Assembly (NCBI RefSeq): GCF_001618005.1 | Contig: NZ_LQXA01000003.1 | Coordinates: forward strand, 39,037-103,036 | Length of the DNA: 64,000 nucleotides | Direction of reading: 5' to 3' | Origin: Clavibacter tessellarius | GTDB lineage: Bacteria; Actinomycetota; Actinomycetes; Actinomycetales; Microbacteriaceae | In this document: one piece after another, positions 1 to 9,005 of the stretch | Layout of the letters: every line of letters begins with the position of its first letter | How positions within the stretch are numbered: the stretch's first letter is position 1 | Position numbers and translations under genes: made by a program | The notes under the pieces: generated by a model | What the model was told of the DNA's origin: nothing | The model's input: the letters and a program-made list of their open reading frames with translations, nothing else | Databases searched by the model: none

Positions 1-313
1 CCGTGTGCTCGTCGGTGACGTTGCCGGTGGACATGTCCGCCTCGGCGGTGAGGCCGAACCCGTCGAGCCCGGCGACGTGGACGCTGATGACGTCCTCGAT
101 GACGGAGTTGGAGAGCATGTCGGCGGCGAGCGACTGGATGTCGGCGAGCAGCGCGTCGTCCACCTCGCCCTCGACGGTGAGCTCGAAGCGCTTGCCGATG
201 CGGACGCCGGTGAAGCGGTCCTTGCCGAGGCGGGCGAGGGCGCCGGCCACGGCCTTCCCCTGGGGGTCGAGCAGCTCGGCCTTGGGCATCACTTCGACGA
301 CGATCGTTGGCAC
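1..313 (-). CDS. purS: Phosphoribosylformylglycinamidine synthase subunit PurS (3' end outside window)
   Basis: PurS is the small subunit of the PurSQL complex that converts FGAR to FGAM in purine synthesis in the cytoplasm. The 104 codons visible begin MPTIVVEVMPK and contain DPQGKAV and the family hallmark VRIGKRFELTVEG, followed by a helix and VIEDV. A GTG start is chosen at 313 because GGAG lies 7 nt upstream. PurS proteins are usually about 80-90 residues; this one is still open after 104 codons, so it carries a C-terminal extension of unknown length. purQ and purL would be expected downstream, off the left edge. Identification rests on motif recognition. Confidence 0.85.
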   Translation of the reverse strand, partial: MPTIVVEVMPKAELLDPQGKAVAGALARLGKDRFTGVRIGKRFELTVEGEVDDALLADIQSLAADMLSNSVIEDVISVHVAGLDGFGLTAEADMSTGNVTDEHT

Positions 314-410
314 GATGGGACTCCGGATTCCTGGAGGCGGGTGGATGCGCTCAGCGTACCGGACGGCCGCGTCCCGCCGGGCTGGTCCGACGGGGCGGTC
401 GCGGGCAGCG

Positions 411-1094
411 TCAGCCGATCGCCTCGGGCAGCAGCTCCACGCGGTAGGCGGCGTCGATGGTCTCGCCCGTGGCGGGGTCCTCGAGCTGCACGCGCCAGCG
501 CGACGCGAACTGGTCGACGCCCGGGACCATCGCGACCGTGCCCGAGATGAGCACCGTGCCGGGCACCCGGAGGCCGCGCTCGGCGAGCACGTCGAGCCAG
601 TGGTCGGGCGTGAGGAGCGCGGCGAGCGTGGCGTCTTGGATGAGCTCCTCGGCGCCCTCCTCGCCGACCCAGCCGCGCAGGCGGATCGCGTCGAGCCGGT
701 CGCGCACGTCGGCGAGGCGCCACGCCTTCCGGCCGAGCACGTCGGGTCCGGCGTTCTTGCTCCACGCGACGCCGTGCACCTCGAGCGCGCGGTCGGTGTG
801 GTCGCACGCGACCGTGAGGAGCACGTCGTCGTGGGTGATCACGAGCGCCCACTCGGCCTCGCCGGAGGTGCGGCCGTGCTGCGCGGGGACGGCGTCCGCC
901 TGCGACGCGAGGTAGGGCGCCACCGGGTAGAGCGCGGGCGTGACCTCGGGGCCGGGGACGCCGAGCTCGGCGAGCTCCGCGATGTGCGCCTGCACCTCGG
1001 CCTGGTCGCGGCCCGCGTAGCCGGCGTTGAGGAGGCGCACGACCTCGACGCTCGTGGTGGATCCGTCGGGCAGCTGGAAGCGCAGGGTGGTCAT
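411..1094 (-). CDS. DUF2848 family protein
   Basis: A 227-residue protein beginning MTTLRFQLPDGSTT and ending in a beta-rich segment (SGTVAMVPG, WRVQLEDPATGE). The layout matches DUF2848 proteins, which I recall as distant relatives of the fumarylacetoacetate hydrolase fold; no reaction is established. There is no signal peptide or membrane segment, so it is cytoplasmic. It is transcribed divergently from the MHS transporter gene, and the gap between them holds a perfect CTGTATACAG palindrome, the same core that precedes the nearby GntR gene. I infer that it belongs to a small catabolic regulon with the transporter and the nitrilase-family enzyme. The substrate is unknown. Confidence 0.75.
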   Translation of the reverse strand: MTTLRFQLPDGSTTSVEVVRLLNAGYAGRDQAEVQAHIAELAELGVPGPEVTPALYPVAPYLASQADAVPAQHGRTSGEAEWALVITHDDVLLTVACDHTDRALEVHGVAWSKNAGPDVLGRKAWRLADVRDRLDAIRLRGWVGEEGAEELIQDATLAALLTPDHWLDVLAERGLRVPGTVLISGTVAMVPGVDQFASRWRVQLEDPATGETIDAAYRVELLPEAIG

Positions 1095-1176
1095 CGGTCC
1101 TCCGGTGGTGTTTCGAGCGTGTGAAGAGATGCGGATCCGGTCGCCCGGCCATGGTCATCGGCGTCCGGTATGCCTA

Positions 1177-1186
1177 CTGTATACAG
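1177..1186. promoter_or_regulatory. Probable GntR operator CTGTATACAG
   Basis: A perfect 10-bp palindrome in the 172-bp gap between the divergent DUF2848 and transporter genes. The core TGTATACA recurs exactly at 3425-3432, immediately before the GntR gene. It fits the short TGTNNACA-like palindromes typical of FCD-class GntR regulators. Its function is inferred. Confidence 0.6.
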
Positions 1187-1266
1187 CACACCGACCGGAC
1201 GCCCGGCGGGGTCCGCCAGCCGGATCCGCGGCGGCTCCCCACCCGGTCCCGCACCCGAGGAGACCC

Positions 1267-2670
1267 ATGGCCGACGACCCCACCGCCGCTGCGGCGACCA
1301 CCGCATCCGCCGCCTACGCGCCCGCATCCGGCGCGCCCCACGACACCCCGAGGCCGTCGCGCCGCGAGCTCGTGAAGGCCTTCACCGCGAGCCTCACCGG
1401 CACCTCGCTCGAGTGGTACGACTTCGCCGTCTACTCGGCAGCCAGCGCCGTCGTGTTCCCGATCGTGTTCTTCCCCGCCTCCGATCCGTACACGGCGATG
1501 ATCCTCGCGTTCTCCACCTACGCGGTCGGCTACGTGTCGCGCCCCGTCGGCGGGTTCGTGTTCGGGCGGCTCGGCGACAAGATCGGCCGGAAGCCCGTCC
1601 TCGTGCTCACGCTGCTGCTCATCGGCATCGCGACGTTCCTCATCGGCGTGCTCCCGGGGTACGCGACCATCGGGCTCGCGGCGCCGATCATCCTCGTGCT
1701 CCTCCGCTTCGCGCAGGGCGTGGGCGTCGGCGGCGAGTGGGGCGGCGCGGTGCTGCTCTCCAGCGAGTTCGGGGATCCGCGGAGGCGCGGCTTCTGGTCG
1801 TCGGCCGCGCAGGTCGGCCCGCCCGCCGGCAACCTGCTCGCCAACGGCGCGCTCGCTCTGCTCACGGTGCTGCTCACCGAGGAGGACTTCCTCGGCTGGG
1901 GCTGGCGCGTGGCCTTCCTCCTCTCCGCGCTGCTCGTGGCGTTCGGCCTCTGGATCCGCCTGAAGCTCGAGGACACCCCTGTGTTCAAGGCGCTGCAGGA
2001 GCGCGGCGACCGGCCGAGCGCGCCCATCTCGGAGATCTTCCGCACGCAGGCCCGCCCGCTCGTGGCCGCGATCCTCAGCCGCGTCGGGCCCGACGTGCTC
2101 TACGCGCTCTTCACCGTCTTCACGCTCACCTACGGCGTGAACTCGCTCGGCTTCGAGCGCAGCCAGGTGCTCGTGGCGGTGCTCGTCGGATCCGCCGTGC
2201 AGCTGTTCACGATCCCGTTCGCGGGGGCCGTGAGCGACCGGATCAACCGCCGGGCGCTCTACGCGACCGCGGCGGTGGGAGCGGCCGTGTGGGCGTACGT
2301 GTTCTTCGCGATCACGGACGGCTCGTCGACCTTCGTGCTCGGCGTGGGCATCGTCCTCGGCCTGTTCTTCCACTCCTTCATGTACGGGCCGCAGGCGGCG
2401 TACATCATCGAGCAGTTCTCGCCCCGGCTCCGCTACACGGGCGCCTCGCTCGCGTACACGATCGCCGGCGTGATCGGCGGGGCCATCGCGCCGCTGATGT
2501 TCACGATCATCTACGAGGAGACCGGCAGCTGGGTCGGCATCGCGCTGTACCTCACCGCCGCGGTCGTGCTCACGCTCGTGGGCCTCGCGATGGGCCGCGA
2601 CTCCGACGTGGCCGAGGACGAGGAGTACGTGCGGACCGGCGCCGAGGGCGTGGCCGCGCCGCGCGTCTGA
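1267..2670 (+). CDS. MFS transporter, metabolite:H+ symporter (MHS) family
   Basis: A 467-residue integral membrane protein that probably imports an organic acid, amide or betaine-like solute by proton symport. After a roughly 40-residue Ala/Pro-rich N-terminus comes the MHS signature SLEWYDFAVY, then RPVGGFVFGRLGDKIGRKP (the MFS A-motif, with both halves visible), the helix motif RFAQGVGVGGEWGGAVLL, and about 12 hydrophobic spans to the C-terminus, as in ProP and ShiA relatives. The start at 1267 is chosen because GAGGAG lies just upstream; reading further upstream would run through the operator. It is divergent from the DUF2848 gene and convergent with the GntR gene. The substrate cannot be read from the sequence. 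Confidence 0.88.
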   Translation: MADDPTAAAATTASAAYAPASGAPHDTPRPSRRELVKAFTASLTGTSLEWYDFAVYSAASAVVFPIVFFPASDPYTAMILAFSTYAVGYVSRPVGGFVFGRLGDKIGRKPVLVLTLLLIGIATFLIGVLPGYATIGLAAPIILVLLRFAQGVGVGGEWGGAVLLSSEFGDPRRRGFWSSAAQVGPPAGNLLANGALALLTVLLTEEDFLGWGWRVAFLLSALLVAFGLWIRLKLEDTPVFKALQERGDRPSAPISEIFRTQARPLVAAILSRVGPDVLYALFTVFTLTYGVNSLGFERSQVLVAVLVGSAVQLFTIPFAGAVSDRINRRALYATAAVGAAVWAYVFFAITDGSSTFVLGVGIVLGLFFHSFMYGPQAAYIIEQFSPRLRYTGASLAYTIAGVIGGAIAPLMFTIIYEETGSWVGIALYLTAAVVLTLVGLAMGRDSDVAEDEEYVRTGAEGVAAPRV

Positions 2671-2683
2671 CGCTCCCCGCACG

Positions 2684-2722
2684 CGGCGACGCCCGGATCC
2701 CGTCGGGGTCCGGGCGTCGCCG
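2684..2722. terminator. Bidirectional hairpin terminator between convergent genes
   Basis: GGCGACGCCCGGA pairs perfectly with TCCGGGCGTCGCC across a short loop, between the stops of the transporter (+) and the GntR gene (-). There is no U-tract, as is common in high-G+C actinobacteria. Confidence 0.6.
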
Positions 2723-2743
2723 TGTGCGGTTCGGGCCGCCGCG

Positions 2744-3418
2744 TCAGGCGCGCAGCAGCACGTCGAGCGTGACGGCGAGGTGCCGGTCGATCGCGTCGCG
2801 GGCCGCCTCGGCGTCGCCCGCCGCGAGCGCGTCGACGATGCCGGCGTGCTCCTCGCAGACCCGGTCCTGCCGGTCCACCGCGCGGTAGAGCGCCTCGACG
2901 CCCACGAGGATCTGCCGGGCGCGGAGCTTCGCGTAGGTGCGGCTCATCAGCTCGCTGCCCGCGGCGTCGACGAGCAGCTGGTGGAAGCGCCGGTCGTGCT
3001 CGATGAACTCCCGGCCGCTCTCGCGCGGCGGGCTCTGGACCATGGCGCGCTGCTGCTCGAGCACCTCGCGCATGGCGTCGAGCGGGGTGCGGTCGTGCTC
3101 GACGGCGCTCGTCGCGGCGTGCCGCTCGAGCACGCCGCGCAGCTCCATCAGCTCGGCGATCTCGCGGCCGGTGATGACGGGGATGCGGGCGCCGCGCTTC
3201 GGGATCATCTCCACCAGGTCGTCGGCGGCGAGCAGCAGCAGGGCCTCGCGGACGGGCGTGCGCGAGACGCCGATGCGCTCCGCCAGCTCCTGCTCGTTGA
3301 GGAACGCGCCCTGCTGGTCCGGGTCGGTGAGGACGTGCGCGTGCAGGAACTCGTAGGCCCGCGCGCGGCCGGAGAGGGCGCTCGCCGAGGTGCCTGGATC
3401 GCCCGCGCGTTCTCGCAT
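2744..3418 (-). CDS. GntR family transcriptional regulator, FCD subfamily
   Basis: A 224-residue regulator. The N-terminal winged helix contains LNEQELAERIGVSRTPVREALLLL (helix-turn-helix roughly residues 43-66). The C-terminal all-helical FCD ligand domain has the metal-ligand pattern RRFHQLLVDAAG ... EEHAGIVDAL ... DRHLAVTLDVL. Such proteins repress catabolic genes until an acidic effector binds. The ATG at 3418 sits 5 bp from a TGTATACA palindrome, and the element TATACA lies about where a -10 box would for a leaderless transcript, so autorepression by blocking the -10 is likely. It is divergent from the nitrilase-family gene. The same palindrome before the transporter suggests it controls all four genes. 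Confidence 0.88.
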   Translation of the reverse strand: MRERAGDPGTSASALSGRARAYEFLHAHVLTDPDQQGAFLNEQELAERIGVSRTPVREALLLLAADDLVEMIPKRGARIPVITGREIAELMELRGVLERHAATSAVEHDRTPLDAMREVLEQQRAMVQSPPRESGREFIEHDRRFHQLLVDAAGSELMSRTYAKLRARQILVGVEALYRAVDRQDRVCEEHAGIVDALAAGDAEAARDAIDRHLAVTLDVLLRA

Positions 3419-3423
3419 ACGCT

Positions 3424-3433
3424 ATGTATACAT
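3424..3433. promoter_or_regulatory. Probable GntR operator/promoter ATGTATACAT
   Basis: A perfect 10-bp palindrome in the 28-bp gap between the GntR gene (start 3418, minus) and the amidohydrolase gene (start 3447, plus). It contains TATACAT in both directions, so it may serve as operator and as overlapping -10 elements. It shares the core TGTATACA with 1178-1185. Confidence 0.65.
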
Positions 3434-3446
3434 CACCAGGAGGACC

Positions 3447-4286
3447 ATGAAGATCGCGCTCGCACAGATCATCAGCTCGCCGGATCCCGCGGACAACCTC
3501 GCACGGATCGAGCGGTTCGCGGAGGATGCGGCCCGGCAGGGCGCCGAGCTCATGGTGTTCCCCGAGGCGGCGCAGCGCGCGTTCGGCAACCCGCTGCCGG
3601 AGGTCGCGGAGCCGCTCGACGGGCCGTGGGCGTCCGGGGTGCGGGCGATCGCCGACCGGCTCGGGGTCGTGATCGTCGCGGGCATGTTCACGCCGGGCGC
3701 CGACGGCCGGGTGCGGAACACGCTCCTGGTCGCGCGGCCCACGGGAGCGCAGGCCGAGGGCGCCTCCTCGTACGACAAGATCCACCTCTTCGACGCCTTC
3801 GGGTTCCGCGAGTCCGACGCCGTCGACCCGGGCGATGCGGTCGCGGTGATCGAGGTCGGCGGCACCCGCGCGTCCCTCGCCACCTGCTACGACGTGCGCT
3901 TCCCGGCCCTCTTCCTCGCGGGCGCCGACCGCGGCGCCGCCGTCAGCATCGTGTGCGCGAGCTGGGGCGCCGGCCCCGGCAAGGCCGACCAGTGGGACCT
4001 GCTGCTCCGGGCTCGCGCGCTCGACTCCACGACCTTCGTGGTCGCGGTCGGCCAGGGCGATCCCGCGACGCTGCCGGCCGGATCCCGCGGCCATGACCCC
4101 GCGTCCGGCGCGCCCACGGGCATCGGCCGGAGCGCTGTCGTCTCCCCGCTCGGCGAGGTGCTGCACCGCCTCGGCGGCGAGGAGGAGCTGCTCGTCGTGG
4201 ACGTGGATCCGTCGGCGGTCGAGGCCGCGCGCGGCACGCTGCCCGTGCTCGCGAACCGGCGGCGGGGGCTCGAGCGCGACGCCTGA
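3447..4286 (+). CDS. Carbon-nitrogen hydrolase (nitrilase superfamily amidase)
   Basis: A 279-residue cytoplasmic enzyme predicted to hydrolyse an amide, nitrile or carbamoyl C-N bond. The catalytic triad is visible: Glu in VFPEAAQRAF, Lys in YDKIHLFDAFG and Cys in ATCYDVRFP. The start at 3447 has an ideal AGGAGG six bases upstream. It begins only 13 bp beyond the shared GntR palindrome. The nearest recognisable relatives are the broad-specificity Nit2-like or omega-amidase branch rather than aliphatic nitrilases, but the substrate is not assigned. With the MHS transporter and the DUF2848 protein it forms a plausible uptake-and-degradation unit. Confidence 0.88.
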   Translation: MKIALAQIISSPDPADNLARIERFAEDAARQGAELMVFPEAAQRAFGNPLPEVAEPLDGPWASGVRAIADRLGVVIVAGMFTPGADGRVRNTLLVARPTGAQAEGASSYDKIHLFDAFGFRESDAVDPGDAVAVIEVGGTRASLATCYDVRFPALFLAGADRGAAVSIVCASWGAGPGKADQWDLLLRARALDSTTFVVAVGQGDPATLPAGSRGHDPASGAPTGIGRSAVVSPLGEVLHRLGGEEELLVVDVDPSAVEAARGTLPVLANRRRGLERDA

Positions 4287-4312
4287 CTCCGCGTCTCCCG
4301 CCGGCGACACGA

Positions 4313-4346
4313 CGCGGGCCCGGCCGCCTGGGCGACCGGGCCCGCG
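4313..4346. terminator. Hairpin terminator between convergent genes
   Basis: GCGGGCCCGG pairs with CCGGGCCCGC around a roughly 11-nt loop, between the convergent stops of the amidohydrolase (+) and aldo/keto reductase (-) genes. Confidence 0.55.
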
Positions 4347-4360
4347 GGCATGCGAGCGGA

Positions 4361-5350
<990 letters not shown>

Positions 5351-5435
5351 GCGGTGCTCCGATCTCCCGCGGCCGGATGGGCCGCCCGTCGAGCCTAGGC
5401 ACGTCCCGGGACGGCGACGCGCCGTCGTCCCGCTT

Positions 5436-5454
5436 CTTTTGAATGGCTCAAGGG
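5436..5454. promoter_or_regulatory. Candidate Fur/CatR operator upstream of catR
   Basis: An A/T-rich island in otherwise G/C-rich DNA contains CTTTTGA-atggc-TCAAGGG, with perfect inner arms TTGA/TCAA. It lies about 20 bp before the regulator start, where the related peroxide-sensing regulators FurA and CatR bind to autorepress. The assignment is inferred from position and symmetry. Confidence 0.45.
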
Positions 5455-5474
5455 AAGTGTGCTTGACTGCGGCG

Positions 5475-5960
5475 ATGCCCACCGACCTCGCGCACCACCA
5501 CGCGCCGCCCCTCGACGCCGACGCCCTGCGCGCCGCGCTCCGGGAGGCGGGTCTCCGGGTGACCCGGCCGCGCGTCGCCGTCCTCACGGCGGTCGACGCG
5601 CAGCCCCACTCGGACGCCGACGAGGTGCTCCGCGCGGTCAAGGGCGATCTCCCGAGCACGAGCATCCAGGCGGTCTACGGCGTGCTCGGCGCGCTCGCGG
5701 CCGCGGGTCTCGTGCGCCGCATCGAGCCCGCGGGATCGTCCGCGCGCTACGAGCGTCGTACGGGCGACAATCACCATCACCTCGTGTGCACGTCATGCCG
5801 GAAGATCGTCGACGTGGACTGCGCGGTGGGGGAGTCCCCCTGCCTCGCGCCGTCCGACTCGGCGGGGTTCCTCGTGGCGAGCGCCGAGGTCACCTACTGG
5901 GGCCTGTGCCCCGCCTGCCGGACCGCATCCGCGGATCCCGGTGTCACCGTCGCGACCTAG
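5475..5960 (+). CDS. Fur family peroxide-responsive regulator (CatR/FurA type)
   Basis: A 161-residue Fur-superfamily repressor. The N-terminal winged helix includes [16 protein letters not shown] and the recognition region [14 protein letters not shown]. The metal-binding part has the regulatory HHH cluster ([11 protein letters not shown]) and two CxxC structural-zinc pairs, CTSC and CPAC. A catalase gene follows 77 bp downstream, the arrangement of Streptomyces catR-catA and mycobacterial furA-katG, where the regulator represses its own operon until peroxide oxidises it. I therefore infer a PerR-like peroxide sensor. The start at 5475 was chosen because longer readings run into the operator region. 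Confidence 0.85.
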   Translation: MPTDLAHHHAPPLDADALRAALREAGLRVTRPRVAVLTAVDAQPHSDADEVLRAVKGDLPSTSIQAVYGVLGALAAAGLVRRIEPAGSSARYERRTGDNHHHLVCTSCRKIVDVDCAVGESPCLAPSDSAGFLVASAEVTYWGLCPACRTASADPGVTVAT

Positions 5961-6037
5961 CGGTCGCCACCGGCCCGCCCCACGGCCGACTGCCCGAGCC
6001 AGCACCGCCCCGTTCCACCGCTGACAGGAGAAACACC

Positions 6038-7567
6038 ATGACCGACCAGAAGTACACGACCACCGACTCCGGCGCCCCGGTCGCCAGCGACGAGCACTCG
6101 CTGTCCGTCGGCCCCGACGGCGCCATCCCCCTCCACGACCACTACCTCGTCGAGAAGCTCGCGCAGTTCAACCGGGAGCGCATCCCGGAGCGCGTCGTGC
6201 ACGCCAAGGGCGGCGGCGCGTTCGGCATCTTCCGCACCACGGGCGACGTCAGCGCCTACACCCGCGCCTCCCTCTTCCAGCCCGGCGCCGAGGTCGAGAT
6301 GCTCGCGCGCTTCTCCACCGTCGCCGGCGAGCAGGGCAGCCCCGACACGTGGCGCGACCCCCGCGGCTTCGCGCTGAAGTTCTACACGGACGAGGGCAAC
6401 TACGACCTCGTCGGCAACAACACGCCCGTCTTCTTCATCCGCGACGGGATCAAGTTCCCCGACTTCATCCGCTCGCAGAAGCGCCTGCCGGGCTCGCACC
6501 TCCGCGACCACGACATGCAGTGGGACTTCTGGACGCTCTCGCCCGAGACCGCCCACCAGGTCACCTGGCTCATGGGCGACCGCGGCCTGCCGAGCTCGTG
6601 GCGCCACATGGACGGCTTCGGCTCCCACACCTACCAGTGGATCAACGCGGCCGGCGAGCGCTTCTGGGTGAAGTACCACTTCAAGACGCAGCAGGGCATC
6701 GAGATCCTGAAGCAGGAGCAGGCCGACCAGATCGCCGGCGAGGACGCCGACTTCCACATCCGCGACCTCACCGAGGCCATCGACCGCGGCGACTACCCGG
6801 AGTGGAAGCTCGAGGTGCAGATCATGCCCTACGAGGAGGCGAAGTCGTACCGGTTCAACCCGTTCGACCTCACGAAGGTCTGGTCGCAGAAGGACTACCC
6901 GCGCATCGAGGTCGGCACCATGACCCTGAACCGCAACCCGGAGAACTACTTCGCGCAGATCGAGCAGGCCGCGTTCGCGCCCTCGAACTTCGTGCCCGGG
7001 ATCCAGACCAGCCCCGACAAGATGCTCCTCGCGCGCATCTTCAGCTACGCCGACGCGCACCGCTACCGCGTGGGCACGAACCACGCGCAGCTGCCCGTGA
7101 ACGCGCCCAAGTCGCCCGTGCACAGCTACTCGAAGGACGGCCAGGGCCGCTACGCGTTCCAGGACGCCGGCACGCCCGTCTACGCGCCCAACTCGCTGGG
7201 CGGCGCGCACGCCGACCCGGCTCGCGCCGCCGAGAGCGCCGGCTGGGAGCAGGACGGCGAGCTCGTCCGCGCGGCCGCCACGCTGCACGCGGAGGACGAC
7301 GACTTCGTCCAGGCCCGGATGCTCGTCAACGAGTCGATGGACGACGCCCAGCGCGAGCGCCTCGTCGGCAACATCGTCGGTCACGTGAGCAAGGTCACGA
7401 GGCCCGAGCTGCGCGCCCGCGTCATCCAGTACTGGACGAACGTGGACGCCTGGCTCGGTGCGGCCGTCGCCGCGGGCCTGCCGCCGCTCGCCGGATCCGC
7501 GCCCGTCGCGGAGGCCACGCCCGGCCCGACGCGCGACGCCGAGGAGGTCTCCGTCGCGGCCCACTGA
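6038..7567 (+). CDS. katA: Catalase (monofunctional haem catalase)
   Basis: A 509-residue clade-3-size catalase that dismutates hydrogen peroxide to water and oxygen in the cytoplasm. Visible landmarks are the distal His in [12 protein letters not shown], the Asn in [12 protein letters not shown], the haem region [11 protein letters not shown], and the proximal haem-ligand segment [14 protein letters not shown] with its axial Tyr. The C-terminus is the usual short helical tail. AGGAG lies 8 nt before the ATG. It directly follows the Fur-type regulator and ends at a strong hairpin, so it is probably induced by peroxide. Catalase is a likely aid against plant oxidative bursts if the host is plant-associated; that last point is inference. 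Confidence 0.96.
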   Translation: MTDQKYTTTDSGAPVASDEHSLSVGPDGAIPLHDHYLVEKLAQFNRERIPERVVHAKGGGAFGIFRTTGDVSAYTRASLFQPGAEVEMLARFSTVAGEQGSPDTWRDPRGFALKFYTDEGNYDLVGNNTPVFFIRDGIKFPDFIRSQKRLPGSHLRDHDMQWDFWTLSPETAHQVTWLMGDRGLPSSWRHMDGFGSHTYQWINAAGERFWVKYHFKTQQGIEILKQEQADQIAGEDADFHIRDLTEAIDRGDYPEWKLEVQIMPYEEAKSYRFNPFDLTKVWSQKDYPRIEVGTMTLNRNPENYFAQIEQAAFAPSNFVPGIQTSPDKMLLARIFSYADAHRYRVGTNHAQLPVNAPKSPVHSYSKDGQGRYAFQDAGTPVYAPNSLGGAHADPARAAESAGWEQDGELVRAAATLHAEDDDFVQARMLVNESMDDAQRERLVGNIVGHVSKVTRPELRARVIQYWTNVDAWLGAAVAAGLPPLAGSAPVAEATPGPTRDAEEVSVAAH

Positions 7568-7597
7568 GCCGCGGCGGTGATCCGCTGGTCGCGTGAC

Positions 7598-7635
7598 ACG
7601 ACGCCCGTCCCCTCGACGAGGGGGCGGGCGTCGTC
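7598..7635 (+). terminator. Hairpin terminator after catalase
   Basis: CACGACGCCCGTCCCC pairs with GGGGGCGGGCGTCGT (one G-U) around a short TCGACGA loop, 30 bp after the catalase stop. The arm is nearly identical to the terminator at 8858-8899. Confidence 0.7.
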
Positions 7636-7784
7636 GCGTGCGCCGCCGGCCCGCACGCGACCGCACCGGGCCCGCCGGGCGCCCTGCTCCTGTGCGATGC
7701 GCCCCCGCCCGGGGGCGCGGCCGTGTCAGCGTCATGCCGCGCGTCGATCGACGCGCACCCCTCACACGAGAACAGGACGGAACC

Positions 7785-8807
7785 ATGGCACTCGCCACCC
7801 GCTCCACCATCCTCGGCACGGCGGCCTGCGCCGCGCTGGCCGTCGGCATGCTCGCCGGCGGCGGCGCCGCGACCGCCGCCACCGTCGTCCCCGGCACCGT
7901 CGGGTCCGGCGTCCTCCAGCAGTCGGTCGCGCGCGGCTCGACGGCCTCGACGTCGACCTACTGGACCCCCGCGCGCATGCAGGCGGCGAAGTCGAACGCC
8001 TTCGTCGATCCCGACCCGGCCGACGGTGACGGCCCCGGTGCCGCCCCGGACAGCGCGGTCGCGTCGCGCGCGGGCTCCGCGGTGACGGCGCCGACCGGGA
8101 TCCCGGGCTTCGACGAGTCCCAGCCCGTCCCCGGATTCGCGCCGCAGGACCACCTCGGCGTGGTGTTCTTCCGCAGCGGCGGCGTCGACCAGCGCTGCAC
8201 GGGCAACGTGGTGGCATCCGTGTCCGGCGACCTCGTCGCCACGGCGGGGCGGTGCGTCTCCGCGCTGGCCGGGCAGTTCGTCTCCCAGCTCGCGTTCGTG
8301 CCGCAGTACGACGGCACCGCGCCCCACGGCGTCTGGGGCGCGGTGGCCGTGTCGGCTCCGGCCCGGTGGGTCACCGGCCGCGAGGTCGCCTTCGACTCCG
8401 CGTTCTTCCAGGTGAAGGCACCGGCGGGAGCCGCCGCCGGCGCCACGCTCTCGTCGACCGTCGGCGCATCCGGCGTGTCCTTCACGGGGGCGAAGGACGA
8501 CGACGACTTCCGCTCGACCGGCTACCCGCTCGACGGCGGCCACGACGGCACGAAGGCCGTCTCCGTGGAGAGCGGCGCCGAGCCGAACCCGTGGATGAAC
8601 CGGGACGACGCCATCGAGGGGCTGCAGATCGAGTCCCGCGCCGGCATCAGCGGATCCCCGTGGGTCTCGACGGACGACGCGCCGGTGCGCGACGTGCAGC
8701 GCGGCATGACCTCGTTCGCCTACCAGCACTTCACGCACTCGGCCTTCGGCCCGCAGTGGAAGGCCGATCTCCACGCGACGTACCTCGCCGCGGCCGCCGC
8801 GTCCTGA
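7785..8807 (+). CDS. Secreted trypsin-like (S1-fold) protein, catalytic His replaced by Arg
   Basis: A 340-residue exported protein. A signal peptide (short basic start, hydrophobic AACAALAVGMLAGG, Ala-rich cleavage region) is followed by a propeptide with the TYWTPARMQAA motif of actinobacterial V8/trypsin-like secreted peptidases. The chymotrypsin-fold core has Asp204 in VAFDSAFF and the Ser289 motif GISGSP, but the expected TAAHC box reads TAGRC, putting Arg156 where the catalytic His belongs. It is therefore likely a pseudoprotease or binding protein, unless a nearby His substitutes. A paralogue at 38278-39249 keeps His but loses Ser. It resembles the Chp/Ppa-type proteins of Clavibacter in general design. 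Start: ATG at 7785. Confidence 0.8.
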   Translation: MALATRSTILGTAACAALAVGMLAGGGAATAATVVPGTVGSGVLQQSVARGSTASTSTYWTPARMQAAKSNAFVDPDPADGDGPGAAPDSAVASRAGSAVTAPTGIPGFDESQPVPGFAPQDHLGVVFFRSGGVDQRCTGNVVASVSGDLVATAGRCVSALAGQFVSQLAFVPQYDGTAPHGVWGAVAVSAPARWVTGREVAFDSAFFQVKAPAGAAAGATLSSTVGASGVSFTGAKDDDDFRSTGYPLDGGHDGTKAVSVESGAEPNPWMNRDDAIEGLQIESRAGISGSPWVSTDDAPVRDVQRGMTSFAYQHFTHSAFGPQWKADLHATYLAAAAAS

Positions 8808-8817
8808 CCCACCGGGC

Positions 8818-8853
8818 GGATCGCTGACCCGCGGATCGCTGACCCGCGGATCG
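8818..8853. repeat. Short tandem repeat of GGATCGCTGACCCGC
   Basis: Two and a half copies of a 15-bp unit (GGATCGCTGACCCGC) between the protease-like gene's stop and its terminator. It probably arose by slippage and shows no coding potential. Confidence 0.75.
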
Positions 8854-8857
8854 CCGC

Positions 8858-8899
8858 ACACGACGCCCGTCCCCGCTCGGCAGGGGACGGGCGTCGTCG
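8858..8899 (+). terminator. Hairpin terminator after protease-like gene
   Basis: A perfect 15-bp stem (ACGACGCCCGTCCCC with GGGGACGGGCGTCGT) and an 8-nt loop. The same arm is used after the catalase gene about 1.2 kb upstream. Confidence 0.75.
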
Positions 8900-9005
8900 T
8901 GCTCCGGCGGGACCTGCGCAGCGGCTCCGAGCCTCGTCGCGGGGGTGCCGGCCATGGCACCGTGGGCGCATCGACGCCGAACCCCCGGAACCGGAAGGAC
9001 ACCGC

